Notes: generated from the sequence alone by a model not told the origin. Positions 24,657-33,526 are shown, counted from the stretch's first letter. The stretch is 64,000 bases of DNA from Pelomonas sp. CA6 (GCF_022549225.1 NZ_JAKZFD010000011.1:62001-126000); one strand, 5' to 3'. Numbers and translations are program-made.

Positions 24657-26015
24657 CTAGGTGCTGAGGGCGGAGAACATGCCGCCGGTCTGACCCATCT
24701 GCGACTGCAGGTTCTGCAGCTGGGTGAATTGCTTGAGGTAGCGGTCGTAGGCCTGGCTGTACTGCACGTCCAGGCGCGCCTGGCGGTTGCTGATGGCTTT
24801 TTGCTGCGTCTCGACGGAGCCGCGGCGCTGCTTGATCTGGCCGTTGACGTTGTTGGTCCAGGGCTCGACCAGCTTGTCGAAGCCGCCCAGCAGCCCGGCG
24901 GGCGCGGACAGCGAGGCGTTGCCCATCACCGTGTCCAGCAGTGCGGGGTCCTTGGTGAGGGCCTTGCCCAGCTTGGTCTTGTCCAGGCTCAGCGCGCCGG
25001 TACGGTCGGCGCTGACGCCCAGAGTGCGCAGGTTGCCGCCGCCGAAGTCCTGGCGCAGCAGGTTGGCCAGGCGGTCGCGCAGCGCGCGCACGCCCGCGTC
25101 GGACGCGAAGGCGCCCGGCGTCGCGCCGTCCTTGCCGACCGCGGTCAGCTCGTCCAGCGCCTTTTCCAGTGTGTTGTAGGCGTCGACGAAGCCTTGCAGC
25201 TTGGCGCTGGTGGCGCTGTCATCGCGGCCCACGGTCAGCGTGACCGGCGCCTCGCCGGCGGCCTGCGCCTTCTTCAGCGTGACGCTGACGCCCTCGATCG
25301 CGGTCAGCGTGTTGCTGCCCTGCTGCAGGCGCACGCCGCTGTCCTTGGCGCCCAGCCAGACCACGGCGTCCTGCGCCGCGACCAGCTCCTTGCGGCGCGT
25401 CGGGTCTTCCAGCGCGGTGCGCAGCGCGCCGGCGGGCAGGCCCGAGGTGTTGAGCGTGATCTTGCCGCCCGCGCCGCTGGTGCCGGAACTCAGCATCAGC
25501 TGGGTCTGGCCGCCGACGGTGACGACCATGGCCGTGACCTGGCCCGCGGCCGAGGTGTTGATCGCGCGCGCGATCTCGGTCTGCGACAGCGTGCCGTCGC
25601 CGTCCGAGTCGGCGCTGGCGAGGTCGACGTTGAAGTTGTTGCCGTTGGCCAGCTGCACGGACATGCTGCCCGGGCCCGCCGGCACCGCCGGCAGGTCCTG
25701 GTAAGCCACCTGATGCGTGGTCGCCAGCTGCTCGACGAACAGCGGCGTGCTGCCCGGCTGCGCCTTGCTGTTGGCGGTGGCGGACAGCACCGCGGCGTCG
25801 CTGGCGCTGGCGCTGTACTGGGTCACGCCCTGGCTGGCCGAGGACGACAGGCCGGCCAGCGCGGTCTTGAACGCGCTCAGCGCGCTCTGCAGCTTGCTCA
25901 GCCCGGTGGAGGTGCTCTGGGCCACCTTGCTCTGGCGGTCCAGCAGCGCCTGGGTCGGTTGGGTGTAGGCGGTGGCCAGTTGGGTGGCCATCGTGGTCGG
26001 GTTGAAATCAGCCAT
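24657..26015 (-). CDS. fliD: filament cap protein FliD (HAP2)
   Basis: The 452-residue filament cap folds flagellin as it leaves the export channel. The N-terminal coiled coil, the FliD_N region with QLATTHQVAYQDL and the C-terminal FliD_C with VDAYNTLEKALDELTAVGKD and GNLRTLGVSADRTGALSLD are evident. A C-terminal coiled coil (YDRYLKQFTQLQNLQSQMGQ) completes it. A sigma-28-like promoter lies 42-70 bases upstream, and the gene leads the long fliD-to-muramidase transcript. Confidence 0.94.
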   Translation of the reverse strand: MADFNPTTMATQLATAYTQPTQALLDRQSKVAQSTSTGLSKLQSALSAFKTALAGLSSSASQGVTQYSASASDAAVLSATANSKAQPGSTPLFVEQLATTHQVAYQDLPAVPAGPGSMSVQLANGNNFNVDLASADSDGDGTLSQTEIARAINTSAAGQVTAMVVTVGGQTQLMLSSGTSGAGGKITLNTSGLPAGALRTALEDPTRRKELVAAQDAVVWLGAKDSGVRLQQGSNTLTAIEGVSVTLKKAQAAGEAPVTLTVGRDDSATSAKLQGFVDAYNTLEKALDELTAVGKDGATPGAFASDAGVRALRDRLANLLRQDFGGGNLRTLGVSADRTGALSLDKTKLGKALTKDPALLDTVMGNASLSAPAGLLGGFDKLVEPWTNNVNGQIKQRRGSVETQQKAISNRQARLDVQYSQAYDRYLKQFTQLQNLQSQMGQTGGMFSALST

Positions 26016-26056
26016 GGCGTGCTCCTCCAGAAAGGTCGGTGGGATGACCCTGGAGA

Positions 26057-26085
26057 AAGACGACCGGACGGCCGCGGCGCTTAAA
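26057..26085 (-). promoter_or_regulatory. sigma-28-like promoter of the fliD operon
   Basis: On the minus strand TTTAAG (26080-26085), 15 bases, then GTCGTCTT (26057-26064). Both elements and the spacing are identical to those before flagellin. The fliD ATG at 26015 is about 40 bases downstream. The promoter would drive the fliD-S-T-K-L-fliA-motA-motB-flgM-flgN genes. Confidence 0.7.
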
Positions 26086-26105
26086 CATCGGGCGCATGTC
26101 GCACA

Positions 26106-26543
26106 TCAGCGCCGCCCCCAGGCCTGCAGGGCCAGATCGTCCTGGCGCTTCTGCTCGCGCCGCGTGCCTTCCAGATGCAGGCGCTGGTCCACGCGGTCCA
26201 GCAACTGCTGCAGGCTTTCCTTCTTGCGCGCCAGCGCCAGCGTGGCATTGCGCGCCAGCGCCAGCTCGGCCTCGCGGTGCGCCAGCTCCTGGCGCTGCTG
26301 GTCGGCCCAGGCCAGCATGGCCTGCTTGTAGGCGGCGCCGTTCTGCGCCAGCCCCGGCAGCACGGTGCCGCTGAGGCTGGCCTGGGCGCTGAGCGCCTCC
26401 AGGCGCTGCACCGTGCCCTGCACGCGCTCGCACAGGCGCTGCTGTTCGGCCAGCTGCGCCTGCTGGCGCTCCAGCGCCAGCGACTGCAGGCCGATCAGCC
26501 GGCCCAGGCTGCGCTGCAGGTGTTCGGAACCGTGGCCACTCAT
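26106..26543 (-). CDS. fliJ: flagellar export protein FliJ
   Basis: A 145-residue long coiled-coil protein (RLIGLQSLALERQQAQLAEQ, then ELAHREAELALARNATLALA and KKESLQQLLDRVDQR) corresponding to the FliJ stalk. It links the FliI ATPase ring to the FlhA export gate. It overlaps the fliI stop by four bases and is the last gene of the fliE-J operon, 91 bases before fliD. Confidence 0.88.
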   Translation of the reverse strand: MSGHGSEHLQRSLGRLIGLQSLALERQQAQLAEQQRLCERVQGTVQRLEALSAQASLSGTVLPGLAQNGAAYKQAMLAWADQQRQELAHREAELALARNATLALARKKESLQQLLDRVDQRLHLEGTRREQKRQDDLALQAWGRR

Positions 26544-27856
26544 TGCAGCATCTCCTTCAGGCGGGCGCGCGTCTCGGTCAGCGGCGCGGCCTCGTGCGTG
26601 CCCTGGTGCAGAAAGGCCTCGATGCGCGGCCACAGCGCGACGGCGCGGTCGGTCGCGGGGTCGGCACCGGGCACATAGGCGCCCAGCGGCATCAGCTCGC
26701 GCACCTGCTCGTAGCGCGCCATCAGCTGCTTGAGCTGGCGCGCCGCCTGCAGCTGCTCCTGCCCGGCGACCAGGCCCATGCAGCGGCTGATGGACTGGCC
26801 GATGTCGATCGCCGGGTAGTGGCCGCGCTCGGCCAGCGCGCGCGACAGCACGATGTGGCCGTCCAGGATGGCGCGCGCGGTGTCCACCACCGGGTCCTGC
26901 TGGTCGTCGCCCTCGGCCAGCACGGTGTAGATCGCGCTCATGCTGCCCTCGCCTTCGCCGTTGCCGGCGCTTTCCACCAGCTCGGGCAGCAGGCTGAAGA
27001 CCGACGGCGGATAGCCGCGCGTGGCCGGCGGCTCGCCCAGCGCCAGCGCCACCTCGCGGCGCGCCATCGCGTAGCGCGTCAGCGAATCCACCAGCAGCAG
27101 CACATGGCGGCCCTGGTCGCGGTAGTGGGCGGCAATGCTGTGGCACAGCTCGGTGGCACGCAAACGCATCAGCGGCGATTCGTCCGCCGGCGCGACCACG
27201 ACGACCGAGCGCGCCAGACCTTCGGCGCCCAGCGACAGGTCGATGAACTCGCGCACCTCGCGGCCGCGCTCGCCGATCAGCCCGACGACGACAACGTCAG
27301 CCACGGTGTTGCGCGTGATCAGGCCCAGCAACACGCTCTTGCCGACGCCGGAACCGGCCATCAGCCCCACGCGCTGCCCGCGCCCCAGCGTCAGCAGCCC
27401 GTTGAGCGCGCGCACGCCCACGTCCAGCGGCTCGTGCACCGGCTTTTTGCGCAGCGGATTGATCTTGGGCGGCGTGGCCGGCAGCGGATGATCGCCGGGC
27501 AGGCGACCCAGCCCGTCCATGGGCTCGCCCAGGCCGTTGACGATGCGGCCCAGCCAGCCCGGACCGATCATCGGCCCGTTGCGCTCCGGCGCCGCCATTA
27601 CGCGTGCGCCGGCCGCCAGACCTTCGGGCTTCTTGAAGGGCATCAGATAGGCGAGCTGGTCGCGGAAACCCACGACCTGCGCGGCCATCCACGCATCAGG
27701 GCCCTCGCCCTGCAGCTCGATCAGGCAGCGCTGGCCGGTGCGCAGCGTGCAGCCGCTGGCTTCCAGCAGCAGGCCCGAAGCGCCGACCAGGCGGCCCGTG
27801 GGCGTCGCCACAGGCACCTCGCCCAGCTCGACACGGCGCAGCGCGCTGCTGATCAT
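26540..27856 (-). CDS. fliI: flagellar export ATPase FliI
   Basis: The 438-residue ATPase of the flagellar type III apparatus resembles the F1 beta subunit. It has Walker A GLMAGSGVGKSVLLGL, the GLIGERGREVREF loop, Walker B HVLLLVDSLTRYAMARRE and PATRGYPPSVFSLLPEL. The ATG at 27856 overlaps the fliH stop, and the length agrees with FliI. It unloads chaperones and energises export with FliH and FliJ. Confidence 0.97.
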   Translation of the reverse strand: MISSALRRVELGEVPVATPTGRLVGASGLLLEASGCTLRTGQRCLIELQGEGPDAWMAAQVVGFRDQLAYLMPFKKPEGLAAGARVMAAPERNGPMIGPGWLGRIVNGLGEPMDGLGRLPGDHPLPATPPKINPLRKKPVHEPLDVGVRALNGLLTLGRGQRVGLMAGSGVGKSVLLGLITRNTVADVVVVGLIGERGREVREFIDLSLGAEGLARSVVVVAPADESPLMRLRATELCHSIAAHYRDQGRHVLLLVDSLTRYAMARREVALALGEPPATRGYPPSVFSLLPELVESAGNGEGEGSMSAIYTVLAEGDDQQDPVVDTARAILDGHIVLSRALAERGHYPAIDIGQSISRCMGLVAGQEQLQAARQLKQLMARYEQVRELMPLGAYVPGADPATDRAVALWPRIEAFLHQGTHEAAPLTETRARLKEMLQ

Positions 27857-28590
27857 GGCGTGCCCTCCTCGCTCTCCAGCACGGGCTGCTCGCCCGGCGG
27901 CGGCAGCTCGGCGGGCTCCAGCAGCTGGCCGCGTACCTGGGCCATGCAGGCCGACAGGCGCTGGCGGCAGCCGGCATCGGCCTCGCGGCCGCCGGCCAGC
28001 ACGCGGCATTCGCCCGGCTCCAGCGCCGCGTCGGCATGCAGCTGCCAGTCGCGCGCGCGCTCGGGCGCCAGCTCGCGCAGGCGCTGCAGATCCTCGGGGT
28101 TCAGAAAGACCTCGACACCGTCGCGCGCCGGCGGCATCGCCGACAGCGTCTCGTCCACCAGCGCCGCCAGCTGGGCCGGGCGCAGGGTCAGCTCGGCGCG
28201 GATGACCTGGCGCGCGACGCGCTCGACCAGCTCCACCACCTCGCGGCGCAGCGCGGACTGGTAGTCGTGCTGCAGCTTTTCCAGCTCCGCCAGCACCTGA
28301 TCCACCGCCAGCAGCGGCGCCTGCAGGCGCTGCTGGGCTTCCTGCCGGCCCTCGGCCAGGCCCTCGGCATGGCCGCTGCTGCGCGCCGCGGCGCGCGCCT
28401 CGTCCTGGCCGCCGGCCAGTCCGCTCGCGTAGCCCTCTTCGTAGCCCTTGGCCAGGCCTTCCTGGAAGCCCTGCGCCAGGCTGGCCTGCAGCTGCGCGCC
28501 GCTCTGCGACGGCGAGGCCAGGGCCAGGCCCGGGTCGCCATGGAAATGGGCCAGCGGCGGGAAGCGGTGCGGACGCAGCTGCGGTTTCAT
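27853..28590 (-). CDS. fliH: flagellar export-apparatus stator FliH
   Basis: A 245-residue regulator of FliI. It carries glycine-periodic helices near residues 41-82 (GFQEGLAKGYEEGYASGLAG and GHAEGLAEGRQEA), the GxxxG-like repeat characteristic of FliH. A C-terminal domain contains VVELVERVARQVIRAELTLR and LNPEDLQRLRELA. It is coupled on both sides through ATGA overlaps to fliG and fliI. Confidence 0.92.
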   Translation of the reverse strand: MKPQLRPHRFPPLAHFHGDPGLALASPSQSGAQLQASLAQGFQEGLAKGYEEGYASGLAGGQDEARAAARSSGHAEGLAEGRQEAQQRLQAPLLAVDQVLAELEKLQHDYQSALRREVVELVERVARQVIRAELTLRPAQLAALVDETLSAMPPARDGVEVFLNPEDLQRLRELAPERARDWQLHADAALEPGECRVLAGGREADAGCRQRLSACMAQVRGQLLEPAELPPPGEQPVLESEEGTP

Positions 28591-29624
28591 TCGACAGTGG
28601 CCTCGGCAAACAGCTGGACCTGGATTTCGCCGGCGTCGACCAGGGTCTTGACCTGGGCCATGACCTCGGCGCGTGCCTGCTCGACGCGGCTCTTGGGCAT
28701 GGGCCCGCCGCGACGCATCAGGTCCTCGAAGCTCTGCGCCTGGCGGCGCGGCATCGCGGCGAGGATGGCGTCGCGCACCGCGGGCTCGGCGCCCTTCAGC
28801 GCGACCGCCCACAGCTCCAGCGGCACCTCCTCGATCAGGCGCGTCAGCACGGCCTCGCTCTGGCGCGACAGCATGAAGAACTCGTACATGCTGACCTCGA
28901 TCTCGCCGACCACCTCGGGGTCGTGCGCGCGCAGCAGCTCCACCATCTGCTGGCGCTCGCCGGGCAGGCGGTTCAGGATCTCGGCCACCTGCTTGACGCC
29001 CTCGACGGTGGCACCCTGCTGGCCCAGGCCGGCCAGGCAGCGCTCGACCAGTTCCTCCAGCTCGGCCAGCAGCTCGGCGTCCACCTCGCTGAGGCGGGCC
29101 ATCTCCAGCAGCACGCGGTCGCGGCCGCCGGCCGTGCCCTCGGGCAGCGCGGCGACGACGGCGCTGGCCAGCGCGCTGGGCAGGAAGGCCAGGAAGACCG
29201 CCTGCATGCGCTGGTGCTCATGGCCGATCTGCTCGGCCAGCCACTTGGGCGAGGCCCATTGCAGGCGCTGCATCTTGGGCCGGATCGCGTCGCCATAGAT
29301 GCTGTTCAGCACGCTGGACGCGATCTCGCCGCCCAGCGCCAGGTCCAGCGAGCGCTTCAGGTAGCTGCGCGACGCGCCGTGCACGCCGCTCTGCTCGCGG
29401 TAGTCGTCGAAGAAGTCCTGCAACGCATGCTTGACCCAGTCGACCTTGATGCCGGAGAGGCGCGACATCACCTGCGTGACGTCCAGCAGCTCCTCGCGCG
29501 ACAGGCAGCGCAGCACCGCCGCGGCCGGCTCCTCGCCCATGCTCAACAGCACGATGGCCGCGCGCTCGACGGGGCTCAGCGACGCCGCGCTGCTGGGCGG
29601 AATGAAATCACTCGCTTCGGCCAT
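28587..29624 (-). CDS. fliG: flagellar motor switch protein FliG
   Basis: The 345-residue rotor protein receives torque from MotA. The N-domain (PVERAAIVLLSMGEEPAAAV), the middle domain and the C-domain (AVALKGAEPAVRDAILAAMP followed by RR, holding the charged torque helix) are all present. The middle-domain EHPQ motif that binds FliM is replaced here by EHQR (Glu136-His137-Gln138-Arg139). Its start overlaps the end of fliF by 17 bases. Confidence 0.95.
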   Translation of the reverse strand: MAEASDFIPPSSAASLSPVERAAIVLLSMGEEPAAAVLRCLSREELLDVTQVMSRLSGIKVDWVKHALQDFFDDYREQSGVHGASRSYLKRSLDLALGGEIASSVLNSIYGDAIRPKMQRLQWASPKWLAEQIGHEHQRMQAVFLAFLPSALASAVVAALPEGTAGGRDRVLLEMARLSEVDAELLAELEELVERCLAGLGQQGATVEGVKQVAEILNRLPGERQQMVELLRAHDPEVVGEIEVSMYEFFMLSRQSEAVLTRLIEEVPLELWAVALKGAEPAVRDAILAAMPRRQAQSFEDLMRRGGPMPKSRVEQARAEVMAQVKTLVDAGEIQVQLFAEATVE

Positions 29625-31356
29625 TTTTCTTCTGCACCCATTGCTTGACGACTTCGGCCACCCGCTCCGGCTCCTTGGCCGCGAGCACCTTCAGGTGGTC
29701 CACCAGCACGTCGACCGGCGATCCGGGCGGCGGCAGCTCATAGTTCTCCAGCAGCGGCGTCACCGCGGCCGGGCCACCCAGCGCGGGCGCGCTGGAATCG
29801 GCCGGCGCGAGGGACACCGTGGCCGCGGGCGAGGCGCCATGGCCGCCCTGCCCCCCCAGGGGCTCCAGCGGCGTCGGAACCACCGCCCGCTCACCCGCCA
29901 CCGCCGGCAGCCCGGCGGCGCGCGGCGCCAGCGTCTGGCGCGCCAGACGCAGCAGCGGCCGGCCCAGCAGCAGATAGCCCGCCAGCAGGCCCAGCGCCGG
30001 CAGCACCCAGCCGGCCACCTCGGTCCAGGTGTCGCGCTGCTCGTACCAGGGCGCCGGCAGCGCGGCGACCGGGAAGGCCAGCGTGGACACGCTCAGCGTG
30101 TCGCCGCGGCGGTTGTCCAGCCCCAGGCCACCCTGCAGCAGGCGCTCGACCTTGCCCAGGTCTTCGTTGGACCAGGTCTTGGCGCCGCCCGGCGCGGCGG
30201 CGGTGTTCAGCAGCACGGCCACGCTGAGGCGCTCCAGCCGGCCGCGGCTGCGCTTGACCTGGGTGATGCTGCGGTCGTAGGCGTACTGGCGCGTCGCGGC
30301 GTTGCGGCGCGCGCTGCTGGCATTGCCGGCGTCGGCCGCGCCCTCGGGGCCCGAGGCCGCCTGCGGCGGCGGGTTGACCGGCCGGTTGCTCAGCGAGCCG
30401 GGCACGCCCAGCGCGATGCGCTCGCGGTCCTGCTCCTCGCGCATGGCCTCGTTGGTCAGCTTGGGCGCGTCGCCGTACTGCTCGCGCGTTTCCTGCACGC
30501 GGTCGTTGTTCACCTCGGCGGTGACGCTGAGCCGGTAGTTCTGCTCGCCCAGCACCGGCGCGAGCAGCTCCTGCACATTGCGACGCACCTCGTCCTGGAT
30601 GCGGCGCTGGGCCTCGTTGCCCTGCGTGGCCTCGAAGCCTTCGCTGAGGTCCACGCGCGCCGACAGCAGGTGGCCCTGCTGGTCCACCAGGCTGACGCGC
30701 TGCGGGTCCAGCCCGGCCACCGAGCCCGCCACCAGGTTGACGGCGGCGGCGATCTGTTCGTTGGACAGCGAACGGCCGGGCTTGAGCGTCAGCACCACCG
30801 AGGCGCTGCTCTTCTGCCCGTCGTTGAGCACGAAGGAGCTGCTCTTCGCGATGGACAGGTGCACGCGCGCGGCGGCGACGGCGTCCAGCGCCATCATGCT
30901 CTGCGCCAGCTCGCCCTCCAGGCCACGGCGGAAGCGGATGTCCTGCACGAACTGACTCACGCCCAGCGGGTCGTTGCGGTCCATCAGCTCCAGGCCGGCC
31001 GGCAGCTTGGCGACCACGCCCTTGGCGGCGAGCAGCATGCGCGCGCGGCCCAGGTCGGCATCGGCCACCAGCACCTGCCCGCTGTCCGGATGCAGGCGGT
31101 AGGGAATGCGCTCGGCATCCAGCACCGCCAGCACGTCGGCCGCCGGCACGCGCTCCTGCTGGCCGAACACCGGCTTGTAGCCCGCCTGGTCGCGCCACAT
31201 CAGCGCCAGCACCAGCGCGGTGACCAGCGCGGCCAGCAGCAGCAGCGGCGCCAGCGTGCGCAGCCCGGCCAGCGACAGCGCGGGGCGGGCCTGCCAGAGG
31301 CCAGCCAGGCGCTGGCGCCAGGCGGCCGCGGCGGGCAGGGTTTGCAACTCGTTCAT
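29608..31356 (-). CDS. fliF: flagellar MS-ring protein FliF
   Basis: This 582-residue inner-membrane protein builds the MS ring. There are two membrane segments, about 30-52 (LRTLAPLLLLAALVTALVLA) and about 440-465 (EVAGWVLPALGLLAGYLLLG). Ring-building domains lie between, with VPAADVLAVLDAERIPYRLH and EGELAQSMMALDAVAAARVH, FliF hallmarks. The C-terminal tail that binds FliG is present (LVDHLKVLAAKEPERVAEVV and KQWVQ). It follows fliE after 19 bases. Confidence 0.96.
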   Translation of the reverse strand: MNELQTLPAAAAWRQRLAGLWQARPALSLAGLRTLAPLLLLAALVTALVLALMWRDQAGYKPVFGQQERVPAADVLAVLDAERIPYRLHPDSGQVLVADADLGRARMLLAAKGVVAKLPAGLELMDRNDPLGVSQFVQDIRFRRGLEGELAQSMMALDAVAAARVHLSIAKSSSFVLNDGQKSSASVVLTLKPGRSLSNEQIAAAVNLVAGSVAGLDPQRVSLVDQQGHLLSARVDLSEGFEATQGNEAQRRIQDEVRRNVQELLAPVLGEQNYRLSVTAEVNNDRVQETREQYGDAPKLTNEAMREEQDRERIALGVPGSLSNRPVNPPPQAASGPEGAADAGNASSARRNAATRQYAYDRSITQVKRSRGRLERLSVAVLLNTAAAPGGAKTWSNEDLGKVERLLQGGLGLDNRRGDTLSVSTLAFPVAALPAPWYEQRDTWTEVAGWVLPALGLLAGYLLLGRPLLRLARQTLAPRAAGLPAVAGERAVVPTPLEPLGGQGGHGASPAATVSLAPADSSAPALGGPAAVTPLLENYELPPPGSPVDVLVDHLKVLAAKEPERVAEVVKQWVQKKNGRSE

Positions 31357-31375
31357 GGCGTGGATCCCGTCGGCC

Positions 31376-31705
31376 TCAGAGCTGCAGCTTGATCAGCTCG
31401 TCCACCGCGCCGACCACCTTGTTGCGCACCTGCATGAGCATGGAAAAGGACAGGCTGGCCTCCTGGCTGGCGAGCATGGCGCCGACCAGGTCGTCGCTCT
31501 CGCCGCGCTCCACGGCTTCCATGCGCTGGTCAGCCAGCTGCGAACGCTCGTCCACGCGGCGCAGCACCTGCTCGAAACCCGGCATGCCCGCGGCCGCCTC
31601 GGACCCCGGCGCCACCAGGCGGCCGGCTTCCTGCTGCAGGCGCAGCGCGTCGCCCTGCAGCAGGGTCTCCAGCGCCGCCTGGCCCATGGCCATCTGGACT
31701 GTCAT
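31376..31705 (-). CDS. fliE: flagellar hook-basal body protein FliE
   Basis: A 109-residue adaptor between MS ring and rod. SFSMLMQVRNKVVGAVDELI at the C-terminus and DDLVGAMLASQEASLSFSM are the FliE motif. The ATG at 31705 has AAGGAG in front (a strong ribosome site). It leads the fliE-F-G-H-I-J operon and diverges from fliM across a 921-base regulatory gap. Confidence 0.93.
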   Translation of the reverse strand: MTVQMAMGQAALETLLQGDALRLQQEAGRLVAPGSEAAAGMPGFEQVLRRVDERSQLADQRMEAVERGESDDLVGAMLASQEASLSFSMLMQVRNKVVGAVDELIKLQL

Positions 31706-31789
31706 CGTCGACTCCTTCCCGATCTCTGGTTATGAGCCAGAGGATTTAGTGTTCAAACAGCAGAACAAAACATTTTCAGGTGGAAATAT

Positions 31790-31804
31790 GTAAATCATAT
31801 TTAC
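31790..31804. promoter_or_regulatory. AT-rich inverted repeat upstream of fliE
   Basis: GTAAATCATATTTAC is a perfect inverted repeat with 6-bp arms around CAT, 85 bases before the fliE ATG. In a GC-rich genome such an AT-rich dyad is likely to be a regulator site; the protein is unknown. Confidence 0.4.
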
Positions 31805-32317
31805 ACACCCACGCGAAGCGAATTCACGCAGCCTCGAGCGAAGATTTCTAAACCTCTGAAAATCAATTCATACCGGCAAAGCATCGCCCCTCGCGGGATT
31901 TTTCCCGGCGATTGAAGGAATTAAGGGAGGAGATTCGAGCGGCCATGCACGGCCGTATCGGTCTCCGTGGGCGATCAATATCGCCTGGAGGCGCGAATCG
32001 AAAGCGGGTGATGCGCTGGTGACATGGAATGCTCCGTCCTGGGGTTCGACGGGCACGCACCCTGGCTGGCGCCAAGCAGGTCACAACGGGTCCGTTTGGG
32101 ACCCGGCAGAAGCAAGAGTAGCTATGGAACCGCGCAGCACGCGACTCACAGACTCAGGTCTGGCAACCCCGCTATCTTGGTCCTGGTCGGACGGTAGACC
32201 GGAGGCTTTGCGACCCCGGCTTTCGCTCGGGTGTGCCCTGATGCAACGCACTGTAGCGTGCCGCCACGAGCTGAAACAAGTCGTTGTGGTGCGGCGCCAC
32301 AAAACCCGCCATCCGCC

Positions 32318-32333
32318 TGTGAAGAAGTTCACA
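32318..32333. promoter_or_regulatory. CRP/Vfr-like binding site
   Basis: TGTGAAGAAGTTCACA matches the core CRP consensus TGTGA-N6-TCACA exactly, and the dyad extends outward to CCGCCTGTGA/TCACAGACGG with one mismatch. It is 294 bases before the fliM ATG and about 610 from fliE. cAMP-CRP control of flagellar genes is known in gammaproteobacteria; whether a CRP-type protein works here is inference. Confidence 0.45.
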
Positions 32334-32360
32334 GACGGAGTATGGGCCGCAACACCGAAG

Positions 32361-32398
32361 AATTCGCAGATCGCACGCATCTGATAGATGTGCGAATT
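32361..32398. promoter_or_regulatory. nested palindrome in the fliE-fliM gap
   Basis: Outer arms AATTCGCA and TGCGAATT enclose a second dyad (GCATCT-GAT-AGATG with flanking CGCAC/GTGCG). It could be a regulator site or an RNA hairpin in the fliM leader, 229-266 bases before the ATG. No U-tract follows, so a terminator is unlikely. Confidence 0.4.
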
Positions 32399-32626
32399 AT
32401 GCAAAACAAGGCCGAATGAAAGCAAATTGGACTCATCGAGGTATGGCGACACAAAGGCGACAGTCATTAAACCGACATGGTCATGCTTGTGCGCATGGCG
32501 ACACACCCGATGTGAACTATTCCCGTGATAACCACAGCCACGGCGGTAATGGATGGGAATATCGGCTGAACGAAAAATAGAATCCCCCGTCTCTTGAAGA
32601 ATCCAGGAAACCGGACCCACCCCATC

Positions 32627-33526
32627 ATGCAAAGCTCCTTGAAGACGCCCGCCGCCGAAGCCGGCGAGCGACCCGCGGCGCTGGATCCGCGCAGCCTGGG
32701 TCGCCCCTTGCACCTGCTGCCCGCGGTCGCGGAACAGATGCGCGAGGCGCTGCAGCGCCAGGTCTGCCTGGCCTGGAACCGCCGCTATCGCGCCGACTAC
32801 CAGCTGCGCACCTTGACGCTCAAGCCGCTGGACCGGCGCGTCGGCGGCACCGAAGGCCGCTGGCTGCGCACGCTGGGCCCGCAAGGCGCCGTCGCCTGCC
32901 GCATGGAGCGCCGCCTGGTGACCGGGCTGATGGCACGCCGCCTGGGCCTGGCTGATGCGTCGACACCCCCCGAGGCGGCCGGCACGGGCAGCGCCACCGA
33001 GGAGCGGCTGGAACAACAGCTGGCGCGGCGCTGGATCGCGCTGTGCCTGCAGCTGATCGAGCAGGCGGCCGCCCAGGGCGGGCTGGACGCGGCCGCGCCG
33101 GCCGCCACGGCCAGCGAGCCCGCGCTGCTGCAGCCCAGCGCCCATCCGGGCCTGGGCGCCGACGCCTGGCTGCTGCAGCTGTGCATCGCCGACGGCCTGC
33201 AGGGCGAGACGCACGAGGTGCTGCTGGCGCTGGATGGCAGTTACCTGGCCCCGCTGCTGCGCCACCTGGCCGACGGCGCGCGCGCCGCCCGCCCGCCCGC
33301 GACGGCGCCGCTGCCGCTGGGGCGGCGCCTGAATCTGAGGCTGCAGGCGCGCCTGCTGGAGCGCGAACTGGCGCTGGGCACGGTGCTGGACCTCGCGCCG
33401 GGCAGCCTGATCCCCATCCGCCTGGCCGACGCCACCGTGCTGGTCGACGAGTCGCCGCTGATGCGCGCCACCGTCGCCGAGCACCAGGGCAAGCTGTGCC
33501 TGACCTCTTTCCAAGACCTGGAGTGA
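32627..33526 (+). CDS. fliM: flagellar motor switch protein FliM
   Basis: A 299-residue divergent FliM. The C-terminal SPOA domain (LARLLERELALGTVLDLAPG-like segment at about 235-290, ending DESPLMRATVAEHQGKLCLT) and the order before fliN-P-Q-R identify it. The N-terminal CheY-binding motif LSQxEIDALL of polar FliM is not seen, which suits a motor without chemotaxis genes nearby. The ATG at 32627 was preferred to an in-frame TTG at 32594. It is the first gene of the fliMNPQR-flhBA operon. Confidence 0.82.
   Translation: MQSSLKTPAAEAGERPAALDPRSLGRPLHLLPAVAEQMREALQRQVCLAWNRRYRADYQLRTLTLKPLDRRVGGTEGRWLRTLGPQGAVACRMERRLVTGLMARRLGLADASTPPEAAGTGSATEERLEQQLARRWIALCLQLIEQAAAQGGLDAAAPAATASEPALLQPSAHPGLGADAWLLQLCIADGLQGETHEVLLALDGSYLAPLLRHLADGARAARPPATAPLPLGRRLNLRLQARLLERELALGTVLDLAPGSLIPIRLADATVLVDESPLMRATVAEHQGKLCLTSFQDLE

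Larger units (their letters stand above)
31706..32626. other. 921-base intergenic control region between fliE and fliM
   Basis: No credible gene was found; open frames on both strands have no family features and poor coding character. The stretch is clearly more AT-rich than its surroundings and rich in inverted repeats: GTAAAT-CAT-ATTTAC (31790-31804), a CRP-like TGTGA-N6-TCACA (32318-32333), a nested palindrome with AATTCGCA/TGCGAATT arms (32361-32398) and a direct repeat ATGGCGACACA (32443-32453 and 32495-32505). It must carry the divergent early promoters of the fliE and fliM operons. No clear sigma-54 site was found. Confidence 0.6.

Noticed and set aside
32019-32384. Possible 121-codon gene in the fliE-fliM gap
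   Set aside because: No ribosome site, no conserved motif, and it covers the CRP-like site and part of the nested palindrome. Treated as non-coding.
31706-32626. Search for sigma-54 promoters (TGGCAC-N5-TTGC) before fliE and fliM
   Set aside because: GGCGACAC-like stretches occur but no copy has the GG...GC pair at correct spacing.
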